In this document: positions 26,175 to 35,190 of the stretch, piece by piece
How positions within the stretch are numbered: the first letter of the stretch is position 1
Layout: every line of letters begins with the position of its first letter
From: Sporanaerobacter acetigenes DSM 13106
GTDB taxonomy: Bacteria > Bacillota > Clostridia > Tissierellales > Sporanaerobacteraceae
Reading direction: 5' to 3'
Assembly (NCBI RefSeq): GCF_900130025.1
Contig: NZ_FQXR01000003.1
Span: 284,444-348,443, forward strand
Length of the DNA: 64,000 nt
Made by a program: the position numbers and the translations under genes
Notes under the pieces: model-generated
Told to the model about the DNA's origin: nothing
What the model saw: the letters and a program-made list of their open reading frames with translations, nothing else
Database searches by the model: none

Positions 26175-26357
26175 TTATACTTCTACTTCTTTTCTGGTTT
26201 TTCTTCTGTGAATTTCATAATTTTTAGTTCCCTTTTTCCAACCAGTCCTTTCCTTATCTTCTGGTACATAATTTTCATTTATAACAACTTCATTCCTAGC
26301 TAGGCAATAATAAGTTGGTTGATTTTCCTTGCAATTTCCACAGTTCAAGCAGTCCAT
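26175..26357 (-). CDS. Small cysteine-rich protein of unknown function
   Basis: 60 residues beginning MDCLNCGNCKENQPTYYC. The four N-terminal cysteines (CxxCxxC plus one) could hold a metal, and the C-terminus is basic (WKKGTKNYEIHRRKTRK). It lies in the 200 bp between obg and yhbY on the same strand, with CAGAAAAGGAAA upstream. I do not recognise a characterised family. Confidence 0.65.
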   Translation of the reverse strand: MDCLNCGNCKENQPTYYCLARNEVVINENYVPEDKERTGWKKGTKNYEIHRRKTRKEVEV

Positions 26358-26380
26358 TTTCCTTTTCTGACCTCCATTTT

Positions 26381-27658
26381 TTATTCAAAAAATTCAAATT
26401 CGAAACCACAAATAAATACTGTATCATTTTCGCTCACTCCTAGCTTTTTGAGCTCATCTACTACTCCCCTCTTTCTAAGTGTATTTTGAAAATATCTACT
26501 AGAATCTATATCCTCAAAATTTGTTGAGTATAGTAGCTTCTCAATAAAACTCCCTTCAACAATATACATACCATCTTCATACTTAACTATTATACCATCT
26601 TCTATGTCTTTTACTTCTTCATATTCTTCAATTATATCATCAAATGTTTCATAGTTTGTCTCAATATCTACAAGTCTATCCCATATAGCATATTTAAGTG
26701 CTTCTACTCCTTTTCTAGTAGCAGCAGATATAAGATAAACTTCATAACCCTCTTTGGTTAATTCTTCTTTTAAATTTTCATAGTATTCACTTGATGTATT
26801 TAAATCCATTTTATTTGCTACCACAATTTGAGGTTTTTCAGATAATTTAGAACTATATTTTTCTAATTCCTCATTTATCTTATAAAAATCCTCTAGAGGA
26901 TCTCTTCCTTCAATACCTGAAACATCAACCAAATGAACTAACAATCTAGTTCTCTCTACATGACGAAGAAATTCATGTCCAAGTCCTGCTCCTTCATGGG
27001 CACCTTCTATAAGCCCTGGAATATCTGCAATAACAAAGCTCTTACCATCATCAACTTTTACAACACCCAAATTTGGTGTAAGTGTAGTAAAATGATAATT
27101 AGCTATTTTAGGTTTTGCAGAAGATAACACAGACAAAAGAGTTGATTTCCCGACATTTGGAAAACCAATCAATCCTACATCAGCTAATAATTTTAATTCA
27201 AGAATTATAAACCGCTCTTCTCCTTTTTCACCTGCTTCAGCAAATCTAGGGGCCTGTCTAGTAGGAGTTGCAAATTTAGCATTTCCTTTTCCCCCTTTTC
27301 CACCCTTCGCAATGACAAAGGTTTGACCCTCTTCTTTTAGATCTGCAATGACCTTTTCAGAATCTCCATCCTTTACAAGAGTTCCTAAAGGAACTTTTAA
27401 TACTAAATGAGAACCTTTTTTCCCATATTGTTTTTTTGTCTTGCCATTTTCTCCATCTTCCGCTTTATAGTTTCTCTTATATTTAAAATCCATAAGAGTC
27501 CTTATACTATTATCCACTTGTAGTATGATACTTCCGCCATTTCCACCATCTCCGCCATATGGGCCACCGGAAGGTTCATATTTTTCTCTTCTAAAGGCAA
27601 CTGCTCCATCTCCGCCTTTGCCTGCCTTAACACGTATTTTAGCTATATCTATAAACAT
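26381..27658 (-). CDS. obgE: Obg GTPase (CgtA)
   Basis: 425 residues: glycine-rich Obg fold (1-158), GTPase domain with GFPNVGKSTLL, DIPGLIEGA and NKMD, and a C-terminal OCT domain from about 345. Essential for 50S assembly and linked to the stringent response and, in Bacillus, sporulation. It follows the Spo0B-like gene, as spo0B-obg do in Bacillus subtilis. Confidence 0.97.
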   Translation of the reverse strand: MFIDIAKIRVKAGKGGDGAVAFRREKYEPSGGPYGGDGGNGGSIILQVDNSIRTLMDFKYKRNYKAEDGENGKTKKQYGKKGSHLVLKVPLGTLVKDGDSEKVIADLKEEGQTFVIAKGGKGGKGNAKFATPTRQAPRFAEAGEKGEERFIILELKLLADVGLIGFPNVGKSTLLSVLSSAKPKIANYHFTTLTPNLGVVKVDDGKSFVIADIPGLIEGAHEGAGLGHEFLRHVERTRLLVHLVDVSGIEGRDPLEDFYKINEELEKYSSKLSEKPQIVVANKMDLNTSSEYYENLKEELTKEGYEVYLISAATRKGVEALKYAIWDRLVDIETNYETFDDIIEEYEEVKDIEDGIIVKYEDGMYIVEGSFIEKLLYSTNFEDIDSSRYFQNTLRKRGVVDELKKLGVSENDTVFICGFEFEFFE

Positions 27659-27727
27659 AATATCATCCCTATTGTACCTTTCTGTAATAGTAATTTAATT
27701 ATACCAATTCTATTTTACCTGTCAATA

Positions 27728-28276
27728 CTATTCTTCCTCTAAAATGTCTATAGGATTTACATATGTGAAAGTAAAACCAGTGCCTTCTTCTACTATTTCA
27801 AAATTAAACCCTCTTGTTTCTTCCAAAACTTCAGCAATATTATCTTCTCCCACAAATAAAAAACTTATTCTATCCTCAAATTCTTCAATTTTTATATGTA
27901 TTTTATCTTTGTAAGCTTCTTCTCTTTCCATATAGTAAGCAAATATTTTCCCCAATAAATTCACTATATCATCCTCATTGTCTACCATTCTCAAAGTATA
28001 ATCTGTATATTTTTTTATATCTAATTCTACAATACAATCAATATCACTAAACTCCCTAACCATCTTATCTAAAAGTATACTTACTTTCAATAAAGATATA
28101 CTATAGGCCTTACTCATATTTTTATTTAATTCCATAATTCCCTTTATATATTCATTTGCCTCATTTATTTTCCCAAGCTGTATATATCCATAAAGAATTT
28201 GAAAATAATTCATAAAATCATGACGTTGAGCCCTAAAATTATCACTCATATATTTGACATATTTTGTCTCTTCCAT
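27728..28276 (-). CDS. Spo0B-like sporulation phosphotransferase/sensor fragment
   Basis: 182 residues. The N-terminal helical hairpin carries RAQRHDFMNYFQILYGYIQLG, matching the Spo0B alpha domain with its phospho-histidine in RHD. The C-terminal half has a degenerate HATPase-like shape without N, G1 or G2 boxes. Position between rpmA and obg is the spo0B locus of Bacillus. Classical Clostridia lack a full phosphorelay, so the partner is uncertain. Confidence 0.75.
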   Translation of the reverse strand: MEETKYVKYMSDNFRAQRHDFMNYFQILYGYIQLGKINEANEYIKGIMELNKNMSKAYSISLLKVSILLDKMVREFSDIDCIVELDIKKYTDYTLRMVDNEDDIVNLLGKIFAYYMEREEAYKDKIHIKIEEFEDRISFLFVGEDNIAEVLEETRGFNFEIVEEGTGFTFTYVNPIDILEEE

Positions 28277-28338
28277 CTTTCCATTCCTCCTCTAATTTTA
28301 GGCTACATAGAAAAATACGGGTTTCAAAAAACAGAAAA

Positions 28339-28356
28339 GCTTACCTTTCGGTAAGC
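28339..28356 (-). terminator. Terminator after rpmA
   Basis: GCTTACC-GAAA-GGTAAGC (28356-28339, minus) is followed by TTTTCTGTTTTTT. Confidence 0.85.
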
Positions 28357-28367
28357 CGCTTTTATGT

Positions 28368-28658
28368 CTATGCTAGTTCTTCAACTGGATAAATACTAAC
28401 TTGTTTCTTATCTTTACCTTTTCTTTCAAACTTAACTACACCATCTACTTTTGCATATAGTGTGTCGTCGCTACCTTTACCTACGTTTGTACCTGGATGA
28501 ATCTTAGTTCCTCTTTGACGAACTATAATATTTCCAGCTAAAACATATTGGCCATCTCCTCTTTTAACGCCTAATCTCTTTGCTTGACTGTCACGGCCGT
28601 TTCTTGAACTACCTACTCCTTTTTTGTGAGCAAATAATTGTAAATTCAATTTTATCAT
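28368..28658 (-). CDS. rpmA: 50S ribosomal protein L27 with Prp-cleaved leader
   Basis: Start ATG 28658 behind GGGGAGGTG; the open frame above it belongs to the end of prp. The N-terminus [14 protein letters not shown] carries the Firmicute extension whose LNLQLFA motif is removed by the Prp protease before L27 can function in the peptidyl-transferase centre. The rest ([14 protein letters not shown] and so on) is typical L27, about 96 residues. Confidence 0.97.
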   Translation of the reverse strand: MIKLNLQLFAHKKGVGSSRNGRDSQAKRLGVKRGDGQYVLAGNIIVRQRGTKIHPGTNVGKGSDDTLYAKVDGVVKFERKGKDKKQVSIYPVEELA

Positions 28659-28662
28659 TTCA

Positions 28663-29010
28663 TTACACCTCCCCATATTTGAGAGTAATATATCGAGGAT
28701 AGCTATCAATCAAAGCTTTTATTCCAACTTCCATAGTTTTCAATACTATATTGGCAGAATATAACTTTTCACTTTGCAGAGTTTTAGGAATAGCTACACT
28801 CATCTTTCCCTTTTCATCATCTATAAAATAGTCTATATCTTCTTCATCAATTTTACAAACTTCATTTAAAGCAATTAAAGTAGTTTGTGTAAGCATGGAT
28901 ACAGCTGCACAAACTATATCACTTCCATTAGTTGAATAACCAGCATGGCCTTCTACAGTATACTTGAAAATATTTCCGTTTGAATCTCTATAAATCTTTA
29001 CATTGATCAT
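28663..29010 (-). CDS. prp: Ribosomal-processing cysteine protease Prp (YsxB)
   Basis: 115 residues with the catalytic pair His ([18 protein letters not shown], His about 22) and Cys (DIVCAAVS, about 34). Cleaves the L27 leader encoded immediately downstream. It lies between rplU and rpmA, the conserved order. Confidence 0.95.
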   Translation of the reverse strand: MINVKIYRDSNGNIFKYTVEGHAGYSTNGSDIVCAAVSMLTQTTLIALNEVCKIDEEDIDYFIDDEKGKMSVAIPKTLQSEKLYSANIVLKTMEVGIKALIDSYPRYITLKYGEV

Positions 29011-29015
29011 TTTAA

Positions 29016-29327
29016 TTATCCTAAAATATTTTCAATTTTAACTTTTGTGTATGGTTGACGATGGCCTTGTTTCTTTCTATAATCTTTCTTTGACTTATAT
29101 TTAAATACTACAACTTTTCTTGCTTTGCCTTGTTCTAAAACTGTTGCTTCTACTTTTGCTCCTTCAACATAAGGCTTGCCAACTTCAGCATTATCTTCTT
29201 TTGAAATGAAAAGTACTTTATCAAAATTGATCTTTTCCCCTTCATTTACATTTAACTTTTCAACAAATATAGTATCTCCTTCTTGTACCCTATACTGTTT
29301 TCCACCTGTTTCAATTACAGCATACAT
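29016..29327 (-). CDS. rplU: 50S ribosomal protein L21
   Basis: 103 residues from ATG 29327 ([18 protein letters not shown]) behind GGGGAGGTG. C-terminal [14 protein letters not shown] is diagnostic. The open frame continues upstream through the L21 leader RNA, which is not coding. First gene of rplU-prp-rpmA. Confidence 0.97.
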   Translation of the reverse strand: MYAVIETGGKQYRVQEGDTIFVEKLNVNEGEKINFDKVLFISKEDNAEVGKPYVEGAKVEATVLEQGKARKVVVFKYKSKKDYRKKQGHRQPYTKVKIENILG

Positions 29328-29339
29328 TCCTATTGCACC

Positions 29340-29407
29340 TCCCCTATCCAGTCTCGCCAATGTCAGGTGACTGTGCTTTAAAACCCACATTGAGCGGCTA
29401 CTTACAA
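29340..29407 (-). ncRNA. L21 ribosomal-protein leader RNA
   Basis: The transcript between the promoter and rplU contains AAGTAGCCGCTCAATGTGGG, AGCACAGTCACCTGACATTG and GGCGAGACTGG just ahead of the ribosome site. These are the conserved blocks of the Firmicute L21 leader, which senses L21 for autoregulation. Confidence 0.8.
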
Positions 29408-29413
29408 AGTAGT

Positions 29414-29442
29414 ATTTTATCAAAAATTTTCATTTTTGTCAA
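29414..29442 (-). promoter_or_regulatory. Promoter of rplU-prp-rpmA
   Basis: TTGACA (29442-29437) and TAAAAT (29419-29414) with a 17-bp spacer, overlapping the 3' end of rng. Confidence 0.75.
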
Positions 29443-30668
29443 CATCCATAATCAAGTATTTTACCTCTTCCTTGACAATGAGTACAAGTTTTTATAAAAT
29501 CCCAAGATAATCTATTTCTTACTTTTTTTCTAGTCATCTCTACAAGTCCTAATTTAGTTATATCCACAATAATAGCTTTAGTTCTATCCTTCATCAACTC
29601 TTCTTCTAATCTCTTTAAAACTATTTTTGCATTAGCTTCCTTTTCCATATCTATAAAATCAATTATAATTATACCACCTATATCTCTAAGTCTCAATTGC
29701 CTAGCTATTTCTTCTGCTGCTTCTAAATTAGTCTTAACTACAGTATTTTCTAAACTTAAATTGCCTATATAATGACCAGTATTTACATCAATAGCTGTCA
29801 AAGCTTCTGCTTCATCTATAACTATATATCCTCCGCTTTTCAACGGAACTTCTCTTTTAAAAGCATTTTTTAATTCTCCTTCAATATTAAAAGATTTAAA
29901 AATATCCTCTCCAAGTCTCAGTTCCATATTGTTTTTCAACTCAGGAGATATATGTTTAATAGAAGACACGATACTATCATATTTTTCTTTATCATTTATA
30001 ATCAATTTATCAAAAGAATTTATAAATACATCTCTAACAATTCTGTGCACCATGTCCATTTCTTTATAAATAAGCTTTGGACATGGTGAAAAATTCTTTT
30101 CCCTCTCTATCTTTTTAAACAACTCTATTGAAATATTCATATCCTCTTCTATTTGCTCTTTTTCAACGTCTTTAGATATAGTTCTCAAAATAATTCCCAT
30201 ATTATCTTTTTGAATTTCCTTTCCTATACTCAAAAGTCTTTCTATGTCATCTATATCATTTATTTTTCTAGAAATTTTTATCTTATTTGAATAAGGAGTG
30301 AGAACTGTATACCTACCTGGTATAGTAATATGTGTAGTCACTTTAGGCCCCTTTGTACCAATAGATTCCTTGATTACTTGGACAATTATCTCTTGTCCAT
30401 TTTTTACAACTTCATTAATAGACATATCCCTTTGATTTCTCATGCCTTTAGGAAGTGCGTCTTTCAAATATAAATAAGCATTTTTTTCAAGTCCTATGTC
30501 CACAAAAGCAGCCTCCATTCCTGGCAATACATTTACTACTCTTCCTCTATAAATATTTCCTAGTGTCTTTTCTTCACTTTTTTCTATATAATACTCAACC
30601 AGTTTATCATCTTGCTTTATAGCTATACGATTTACATTTTCCTTTACATCTACAAGTATTAGGCTCAT
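29439..30668 (-). CDS. rng: Ribonuclease G/E family endoribonuclease
   Basis: 409 residues: S1 domain (GNIYRGRVVNVLPGMEAAFV near 36-56), a 5'-sensor/RNase H-like part, the DNase-I-like catalytic core with AIDVNTGHYIG and IIDFIDME (catalytic aspartates), and CTHCQGRGK for the zinc link. It processes and degrades RNA. Near-RNase G length, without the long RNase E tail. Starts 10 bp after the DUF2344 gene. Confidence 0.94.
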   Translation of the reverse strand: MSLILVDVKENVNRIAIKQDDKLVEYYIEKSEEKTLGNIYRGRVVNVLPGMEAAFVDIGLEKNAYLYLKDALPKGMRNQRDMSINEVVKNGQEIIVQVIKESIGTKGPKVTTHITIPGRYTVLTPYSNKIKISRKINDIDDIERLLSIGKEIQKDNMGIILRTISKDVEKEQIEEDMNISIELFKKIEREKNFSPCPKLIYKEMDMVHRIVRDVFINSFDKLIINDKEKYDSIVSSIKHISPELKNNMELRLGEDIFKSFNIEGELKNAFKREVPLKSGGYIVIDEAEALTAIDVNTGHYIGNLSLENTVVKTNLEAAEEIARQLRLRDIGGIIIIDFIDMEKEANAKIVLKRLEEELMKDRTKAIIVDITKLGLVEMTRKKVRNRLSWDFIKTCTHCQGRGKILDYGC

Positions 30669-30678
30669 ATTATCTCTC

Positions 30679-31386
30679 CTAAACTAATGGACTTTCTATC
30701 TTGTTATCTTTTTCACTATATAGTTCTATCCTATGAATTTTAACAGTATCATATATTATCCTTATATCTGTATATTTTTCTAAAGCTTTCAAAAAATCTA
30801 TAGGCTTTAAATTCCCACTATCTCCAGTTTTCAATAAAGCTTCAATTTCAATTTTCCTAGCTTTCAAATCTTTGAAATTTAAATTTCCTATCTGTTCTCT
30901 AATGTTCTCCTCTTTTTCATATATTCTACCTTTTTTTCGCTTTTCCTTTTTTACAATTATTTCATCTAAAGACAAAATTTTCTCTATTTCGCTTTGCACT
31001 TTTTCATGAGTAAGTCCATTTTCTAACTCAAAAGATATATTGTAAAATGCCCAAGAAATAATAGAAGAAATGGATGAACTTCCATCTACATATTTTCCTT
31101 TTACAATCCTCATATTATCTGGCAATGCCTTATTCATTCTTTCAATAAATTTTTCTACTGACATTTTTTCTTCTAATTCTATGTCCATATATTCCCCTTC
31201 ACTTGATATACCCAAAGAAAGAGCTGAACCTATAGAAAATTTAGGATGTGGGTTAAATCCTTCTGAATATTTTATAGGAATATCAGCTATTCTAAATGCT
31301 CTTTGAAAAAGTCTCATTGTATCTAGATGGGAAATATATTTTAAATAATTTTCTTTTGTAAATTTAGCTCTTAAAATCAATTGCAC
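30679..31386 (-). CDS. DUF2344 radical-SAM-linked protein (TIGR03936)
   Basis: 235 residues beginning with RAKFTKENYLKYISHLDTMR, the hallmark of the family that accompanies or is fused to TIGR03960 radical SAM proteins. GTG at 31386 overlaps the radical SAM stop by 10 bp; TTG at 31380 is also possible. A role with the radical SAM enzyme is inferred from this constant linkage. The substrate is unknown. Confidence 0.9.
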   Translation of the reverse strand: MQLILRAKFTKENYLKYISHLDTMRLFQRAFRIADIPIKYSEGFNPHPKFSIGSALSLGISSEGEYMDIELEEKMSVEKFIERMNKALPDNMRIVKGKYVDGSSSISSIISWAFYNISFELENGLTHEKVQSEIEKILSLDEIIVKKEKRKKGRIYEKEENIREQIGNLNFKDLKARKIEIEALLKTGDSGNLKPIDFLKALEKYTDIRIIYDTVKIHRIELYSEKDNKIESPLV

Positions 31387-33221
31387 ACACCACCTGTAAA
31401 ACTTTTATTTATACCGCATCCTGTACAACCAAGTCTACAATCTCTTGTCAATTCCCCATTTAGTGCCTTTTTATATTCATTTATCAGATAAGCTTTTGAT
31501 ACTCCTGGATCAATAAAATCCCATGGAAGTATTTCTTCAAAGTTTCTCTCCCTTATGGCATAAAAATCTGGATCAATACCCGTTTCTTCAAAAGCTTTCA
31601 TCCATTTTTCAAAATCAAACAATTCTGACCAGCCATCAAATTTGCAACCTTTTTCCCAAGCACTAACTAATACCTTCGAAAGTCTTCTATCTCCCCTTGC
31701 CAGAACTGCTTCTAAAAAGCTTAAGTCTGGATCATGATAATTGTATACAACTTTTTTATCTCTAATAGAATCTTTCAATATATTTATTTTTCTATTGAAC
31801 TCATCTATAGTATTCTGTCCAACCCATTGAAAAGGCGTAAAAGGTTTTGGAACAAAGCAAGATGTACTGACAGTTACACTAAAGTTTCCTCTTCTCTTAT
31901 CCTTTGGTGTACTAAAAAATATATCCTTAACTTTATATCCCAATTCCTTTATCCCAAAAATATCTTCACCAGTCTCTGTAGGTAATCCAATCATAAAATA
32001 CAATTTCACTCTTGACCAGCCTTCATTGAAAGCATAGGTAACAGCCCTTTCCAAGTCTTCTTCTGTAACTCCTTTGTTGATAACATCTCTAAGTCTTTGG
32101 CTACCTGCTTCTGGTGCAAAAGTAAGTCCCGTTTTTCTCACCTTTTCTATCTCTTGAATAACTTCTTGTGTAAAACTATCTAATCTCAATGAAGGAAGAG
32201 ATATGCCTATTTTTTTATCATCATATTTACTCATAAGCTGTCTAATGAGAACTTCTAATTCAGAATAATCACAAGAGCTCAATGAAATAAGAGATATTTC
32301 TTCATATCCTGTAGATTCCACCAATTTTTGTGAATGTTCTACCAATGTATCTATGTTTCTCTCCCTTACAGGCCTATAAATCATGCCAGCCTGACAAAAC
32401 CTACATCCTCTAGTACATCCTCTAAATATTTCTAGAGCTATTCTACTGTGTACAGTTTCTATATAAGGGACTAGCATTTTTTCAGGATAATAAGAACTAT
32501 CTAAATCTTTGATAATTCTTTTTTTTATTTTTTGTGGTACACCTGGAATATTGGGCTCTATAGATTTTATAGTAAAATCATCATTATATTCCACACTAAA
32601 AAATTTGGGAACATATACACCTTGGATACCACCAATGCTCTTTAAAAACTCATCCCTATCCAGTCCTGATTCTTTCCATCTTTTATACTCATCAAGTATC
32701 TCAAAAGTAACTTCTTCCCCTTCTCCTATAACAAATATATCTATTATATCTGCTAATGGTTCTGGATTATACACACAAGGTCCACCTGCTATAACAAAAG
32801 GATCTAGAGCATTTCTGTCCTTTGAAAATATAGGAATATCTCCAAGATGAAGCATATTTATAATATTTGTATAACTCATTTCATATTGCAAAGTAAAACC
32901 AACAAAATCAAAGTTTTTTATTGGTTCTTTATTTTCTAATGAAAATAGCGGTATACCTTCTTTTTTCATTTCTTCTTCCATGTCAATCCATGGAGCAAAA
33001 ACTCTTTCACAGCAATAATCTTCCCTTTCATTCAAAAGATTATATAGAATGTGAAGACCTAAATGAGACATTCCTACATCATATACATCTGGAAATGCAA
33101 AGACGAACTTTACATTCATGTTGCTTAAATCTTTTTTTATCATATTTTGTTCCATACCTATATATCTTGCTGGTTTTTCAACTCTATTTAGTACTCTTTC
33201 TAGTTTTTCTAAATCAATCAT
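31377..33221 (-). CDS. B12-binding-type radical SAM protein (TIGR03960)
   Basis: 614 residues: N-terminal Rossmann-like part with DVYDVGMSHLG (B12-binding fold without an obvious DxHxxG), then a radical SAM core with FRGCTRGCRFCQAG (CxxxCxxC near residue 276). C-terminal CRLGCTGCGINKSF could bind another cluster. Function is unknown; the gene heads the conserved radical SAM-DUF2344-rng-rplU string. Confidence 0.9.
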   Translation of the reverse strand: MIDLEKLERVLNRVEKPARYIGMEQNMIKKDLSNMNVKFVFAFPDVYDVGMSHLGLHILYNLLNEREDYCCERVFAPWIDMEEEMKKEGIPLFSLENKEPIKNFDFVGFTLQYEMSYTNIINMLHLGDIPIFSKDRNALDPFVIAGGPCVYNPEPLADIIDIFVIGEGEEVTFEILDEYKRWKESGLDRDEFLKSIGGIQGVYVPKFFSVEYNDDFTIKSIEPNIPGVPQKIKKRIIKDLDSSYYPEKMLVPYIETVHSRIALEIFRGCTRGCRFCQAGMIYRPVRERNIDTLVEHSQKLVESTGYEEISLISLSSCDYSELEVLIRQLMSKYDDKKIGISLPSLRLDSFTQEVIQEIEKVRKTGLTFAPEAGSQRLRDVINKGVTEEDLERAVTYAFNEGWSRVKLYFMIGLPTETGEDIFGIKELGYKVKDIFFSTPKDKRRGNFSVTVSTSCFVPKPFTPFQWVGQNTIDEFNRKINILKDSIRDKKVVYNYHDPDLSFLEAVLARGDRRLSKVLVSAWEKGCKFDGWSELFDFEKWMKAFEETGIDPDFYAIRERNFEEILPWDFIDPGVSKAYLINEYKKALNGELTRDCRLGCTGCGINKSFTGGVCN

Positions 33222-33306
33222 GTAATCACCTTTCGTAATTTTTCTGTAAGTATTATATTACCACTTTTTATGTTTTTTTAATAGTCTTTTAATATAATTG
33301 CCTAAA

Positions 33307-33328
33307 AAAAAGCAGCAAAGCTGCTTTT
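33307..33328 (-). terminator. Terminator of the SpoIVFA-like gene
   Basis: AAAAGCAGC-TTT-GCTGC is followed by a T8 run (minus strand) directly at the stop codon at 33328. Confidence 0.85.
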
Positions 33329-33999
33329 CAATTTAATCTTACAACATCAATTGGATTTATAGGACTTCCATCCTTCCATATCTCAAAATGCAGATATCTA
33401 TTTCCCCCGCTAAAATCTCCCAAAGAACCAATTTTTTCACCTTTAGAAACAGTATCTCCAACAGATATATCTACTTCATTTAAATGTCCATAAATTGCTT
33501 CGTAATCATCGTATTTAATCATCACATAATATCCTTGACTATTCTTCTCCTCTATACTCTTAACAACGCCATCACCAATAGATGAAATATTGTTGCCATT
33601 TTCCGGTATGATATCTATTCCCTGGTTGTATTTACCTTTAGAGTTTTTCAATTCTCCAAAAGGCTTGTAAACTTTTCCCTCAACAGGTGGCACAACTCCA
33701 CCTTTATCATCATTAAATTTAAATACTGAAATTATCTTTTCTGGTAATTTCAAAGCTACTTTTGATTTTTCTAACATCTTTTTACCATCTTCTTTAAAGC
33801 TAAATTCATAATTTATATTTTCATTTACAATCCTTATGACATCGTTCGTAAATTTAGTATTTATCTTTTTCATAAGCATCAAAATAATTAAAATAATAAT
33901 AACAGCAATTAGCCTATTTAATTGCTTTTTATAAAAACTTTTATCTTTATAAAATTTCTTATAGTTTATACGTTTTTTTGTATTAGCTTTTTTTCTCAT
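33328..33999 (-). CDS. Degenerate M23/LytM-domain membrane protein, SpoIVFA-like
   Basis: Basic cytoplasmic N-terminus, one TM helix (LIAVIIILIILMLM, about 29-43) and an extracytoplasmic LytM domain (about 115-220). Zinc ligands of active M23 peptidases are partly lost: the usual HxGxD site reads NQGID and the HxH site reads YLH, while GHL remains. This pattern fits the non-catalytic SpoIVFA/SpoIIQ regulators of sporulation. ATG at 33999 is chosen over GTG 34011 for spacing. No spoIVFB protease gene follows. Confidence 0.8.
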   Translation of the reverse strand: MRKKANTKKRINYKKFYKDKSFYKKQLNRLIAVIIILIILMLMKKINTKFTNDVIRIVNENINYEFSFKEDGKKMLEKSKVALKLPEKIISVFKFNDDKGGVVPPVEGKVYKPFGELKNSKGKYNQGIDIIPENGNNISSIGDGVVKSIEEKNSQGYYVMIKYDDYEAIYGHLNEVDISVGDTVSKGEKIGSLGDFSGGNRYLHFEIWKDGSPINPIDVVRLN

Positions 34000-34005
34000 A
34001 ATATC

Positions 34006-34048
34006 ACCCACCTAATATCTACTAATATGATATTTATAATAGGTGGGT
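34006..34048 (-). promoter_or_regulatory. Inverted repeat covering the ribosome site of the SpoIVFA-like gene
   Basis: ACCCACCTA (34048-34040, minus) is the exact complement of TAGGTGGGT (34014-34006), which contains the ribosome-binding site 6 bp before ATG 33999. In mRNA the hairpin would hide the site. There is no T-run after it, so it is not a terminator in this direction. Confidence 0.5.
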
Positions 34049-34058
34049 TTTATTCTCA

Positions 34059-35117
34059 TTAATATTCATTATTAATTATATTAAATTTTTCATTTTTTAA
34101 CTCAAATTTATCTTTCAAATCAGGAGAAATGTAAGTTTTACCATCTTTGTCTATAAAAATTGCATCAACGTTTCCAAGTTTTTTAATTAGTTCAGTACCT
34201 TTCTCTCTTCCCAGTATGAAAAGAGATGTAGAAAGAGCATCTCCATCTATTGAATTCTTAGTCACAACGCTTACTGCAGACAATCCACTTTCTGCTGGAT
34301 AACCTGTTTTGGGATCAATGATATGATGATACCTTTTACCATCTACTTCAAAATATCTTTCATAGTCTCCTGACGTAACTATAGAACTATCAACTACACT
34401 CATGATACCAACATAACTTCCTCTAAATTCAAAGGGATTCTGAATTCCTATTTTCCAATATTTGTCTTTGGGTTTTTCTCCATAAGCATAAATATTGCCT
34501 CCCAAATCAATTATTGCACTATTTATACCTTTATCCTTCAAAATCTTTTTAACTTCATCGGCAGCATACCCTTTAACTATTCCCCCTAAATCTAGTATCA
34601 TTCCTTCTTCTTTTAAGAAAACATTGTTGTCATCTAACAATTCCAGTTTTTTATAATCTACCTTGTTCATAGCCTCATATATTTTTTCTTTTTCTGGAAT
34701 TAAGTGAACTTCATTTTCTCCTTCTTCTTTAATATTCCAAAGTTCTACCAGTGGACCTATGGTAGGATCATAGGCTCCATCAGTCAATTCGGCAAATTCT
34801 ATGGATTTTTTTAGAACATAATATACATCTCCATGAACTTTAACTGGATTCTTGCCTGCATTTTGATTTATTTTACTTACATCACTATCTGTTATAGTCT
34901 TACTCATTCTGTTTTCAATTTGTCTCAATCTATCAAATGCTTCTTCAAGTGTTTTCTCATTTTTGCTGTCATATAACTTTATAGTGATGACTGTATCCAT
35001 CATGAATTCCGTTTTTGATATTGGCTCACTCACAATCTGTCTTTCGCATCCTGTACTCACTATGCATAGACAAATGAGTACAATAAGAGCAAGTACTGTT
35101 TTAAATTTATACTTCAT
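34059..35117 (-). CDS. apbE: FAD:protein FMN transferase (ApbE) lipoprotein
   Basis: Lipoprotein signal with lipobox VSTGC (about residue 24). ApbE motifs: MMDTVITIK, DGAYDPTIGPLVELW, LGGIVKGYAAD, ALIDLGGN-like AIIDLGGNIYAYG and HHIIDPKTGYPA. It attaches FMN to Thr of SGAT motifs in exported flavoproteins, using FAD. Substrates in this window are the neighbouring FMN-binding lipoprotein, RnfG and RnfD. ATG at 35117 or 35123. Confidence 0.94.
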   Translation of the reverse strand: MKYKFKTVLALIVLICLCIVSTGCERQIVSEPISKTEFMMDTVITIKLYDSKNEKTLEEAFDRLRQIENRMSKTITDSDVSKINQNAGKNPVKVHGDVYYVLKKSIEFAELTDGAYDPTIGPLVELWNIKEEGENEVHLIPEKEKIYEAMNKVDYKKLELLDDNNVFLKEEGMILDLGGIVKGYAADEVKKILKDKGINSAIIDLGGNIYAYGEKPKDKYWKIGIQNPFEFRGSYVGIMSVVDSSIVTSGDYERYFEVDGKRYHHIIDPKTGYPAESGLSAVSVVTKNSIDGDALSTSLFILGREKGTELIKKLGNVDAIFIDKDGKTYISPDLKDKFELKNEKFNIINNEY

Positions 35118-35145
35118 ATTCATCCCTTTCTTCCTGAAAATTCAA

Positions 35146-35172
35146 AAACCCTAACATATGTTAGGGTTTTCT
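35146..35172 (-). terminator. Terminator between the FMN lipoprotein gene and apbE
   Basis: AAAACCCTAACATATGTTAG plus GGTTTT forms a perfect palindrome at 35147-35171 with flanking T and A runs. It would separate or attenuate apbE expression. Confidence 0.8.
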
Positions 35173-35190
35173 ACTATAATCCAATTTATA

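Noticed and set aside
29328..29423. N-terminal extension of L21
   Set aside because: The upstream codons lie in the conserved L21 leader RNA. ATG 29327 has the ribosome site and the family N-terminus.
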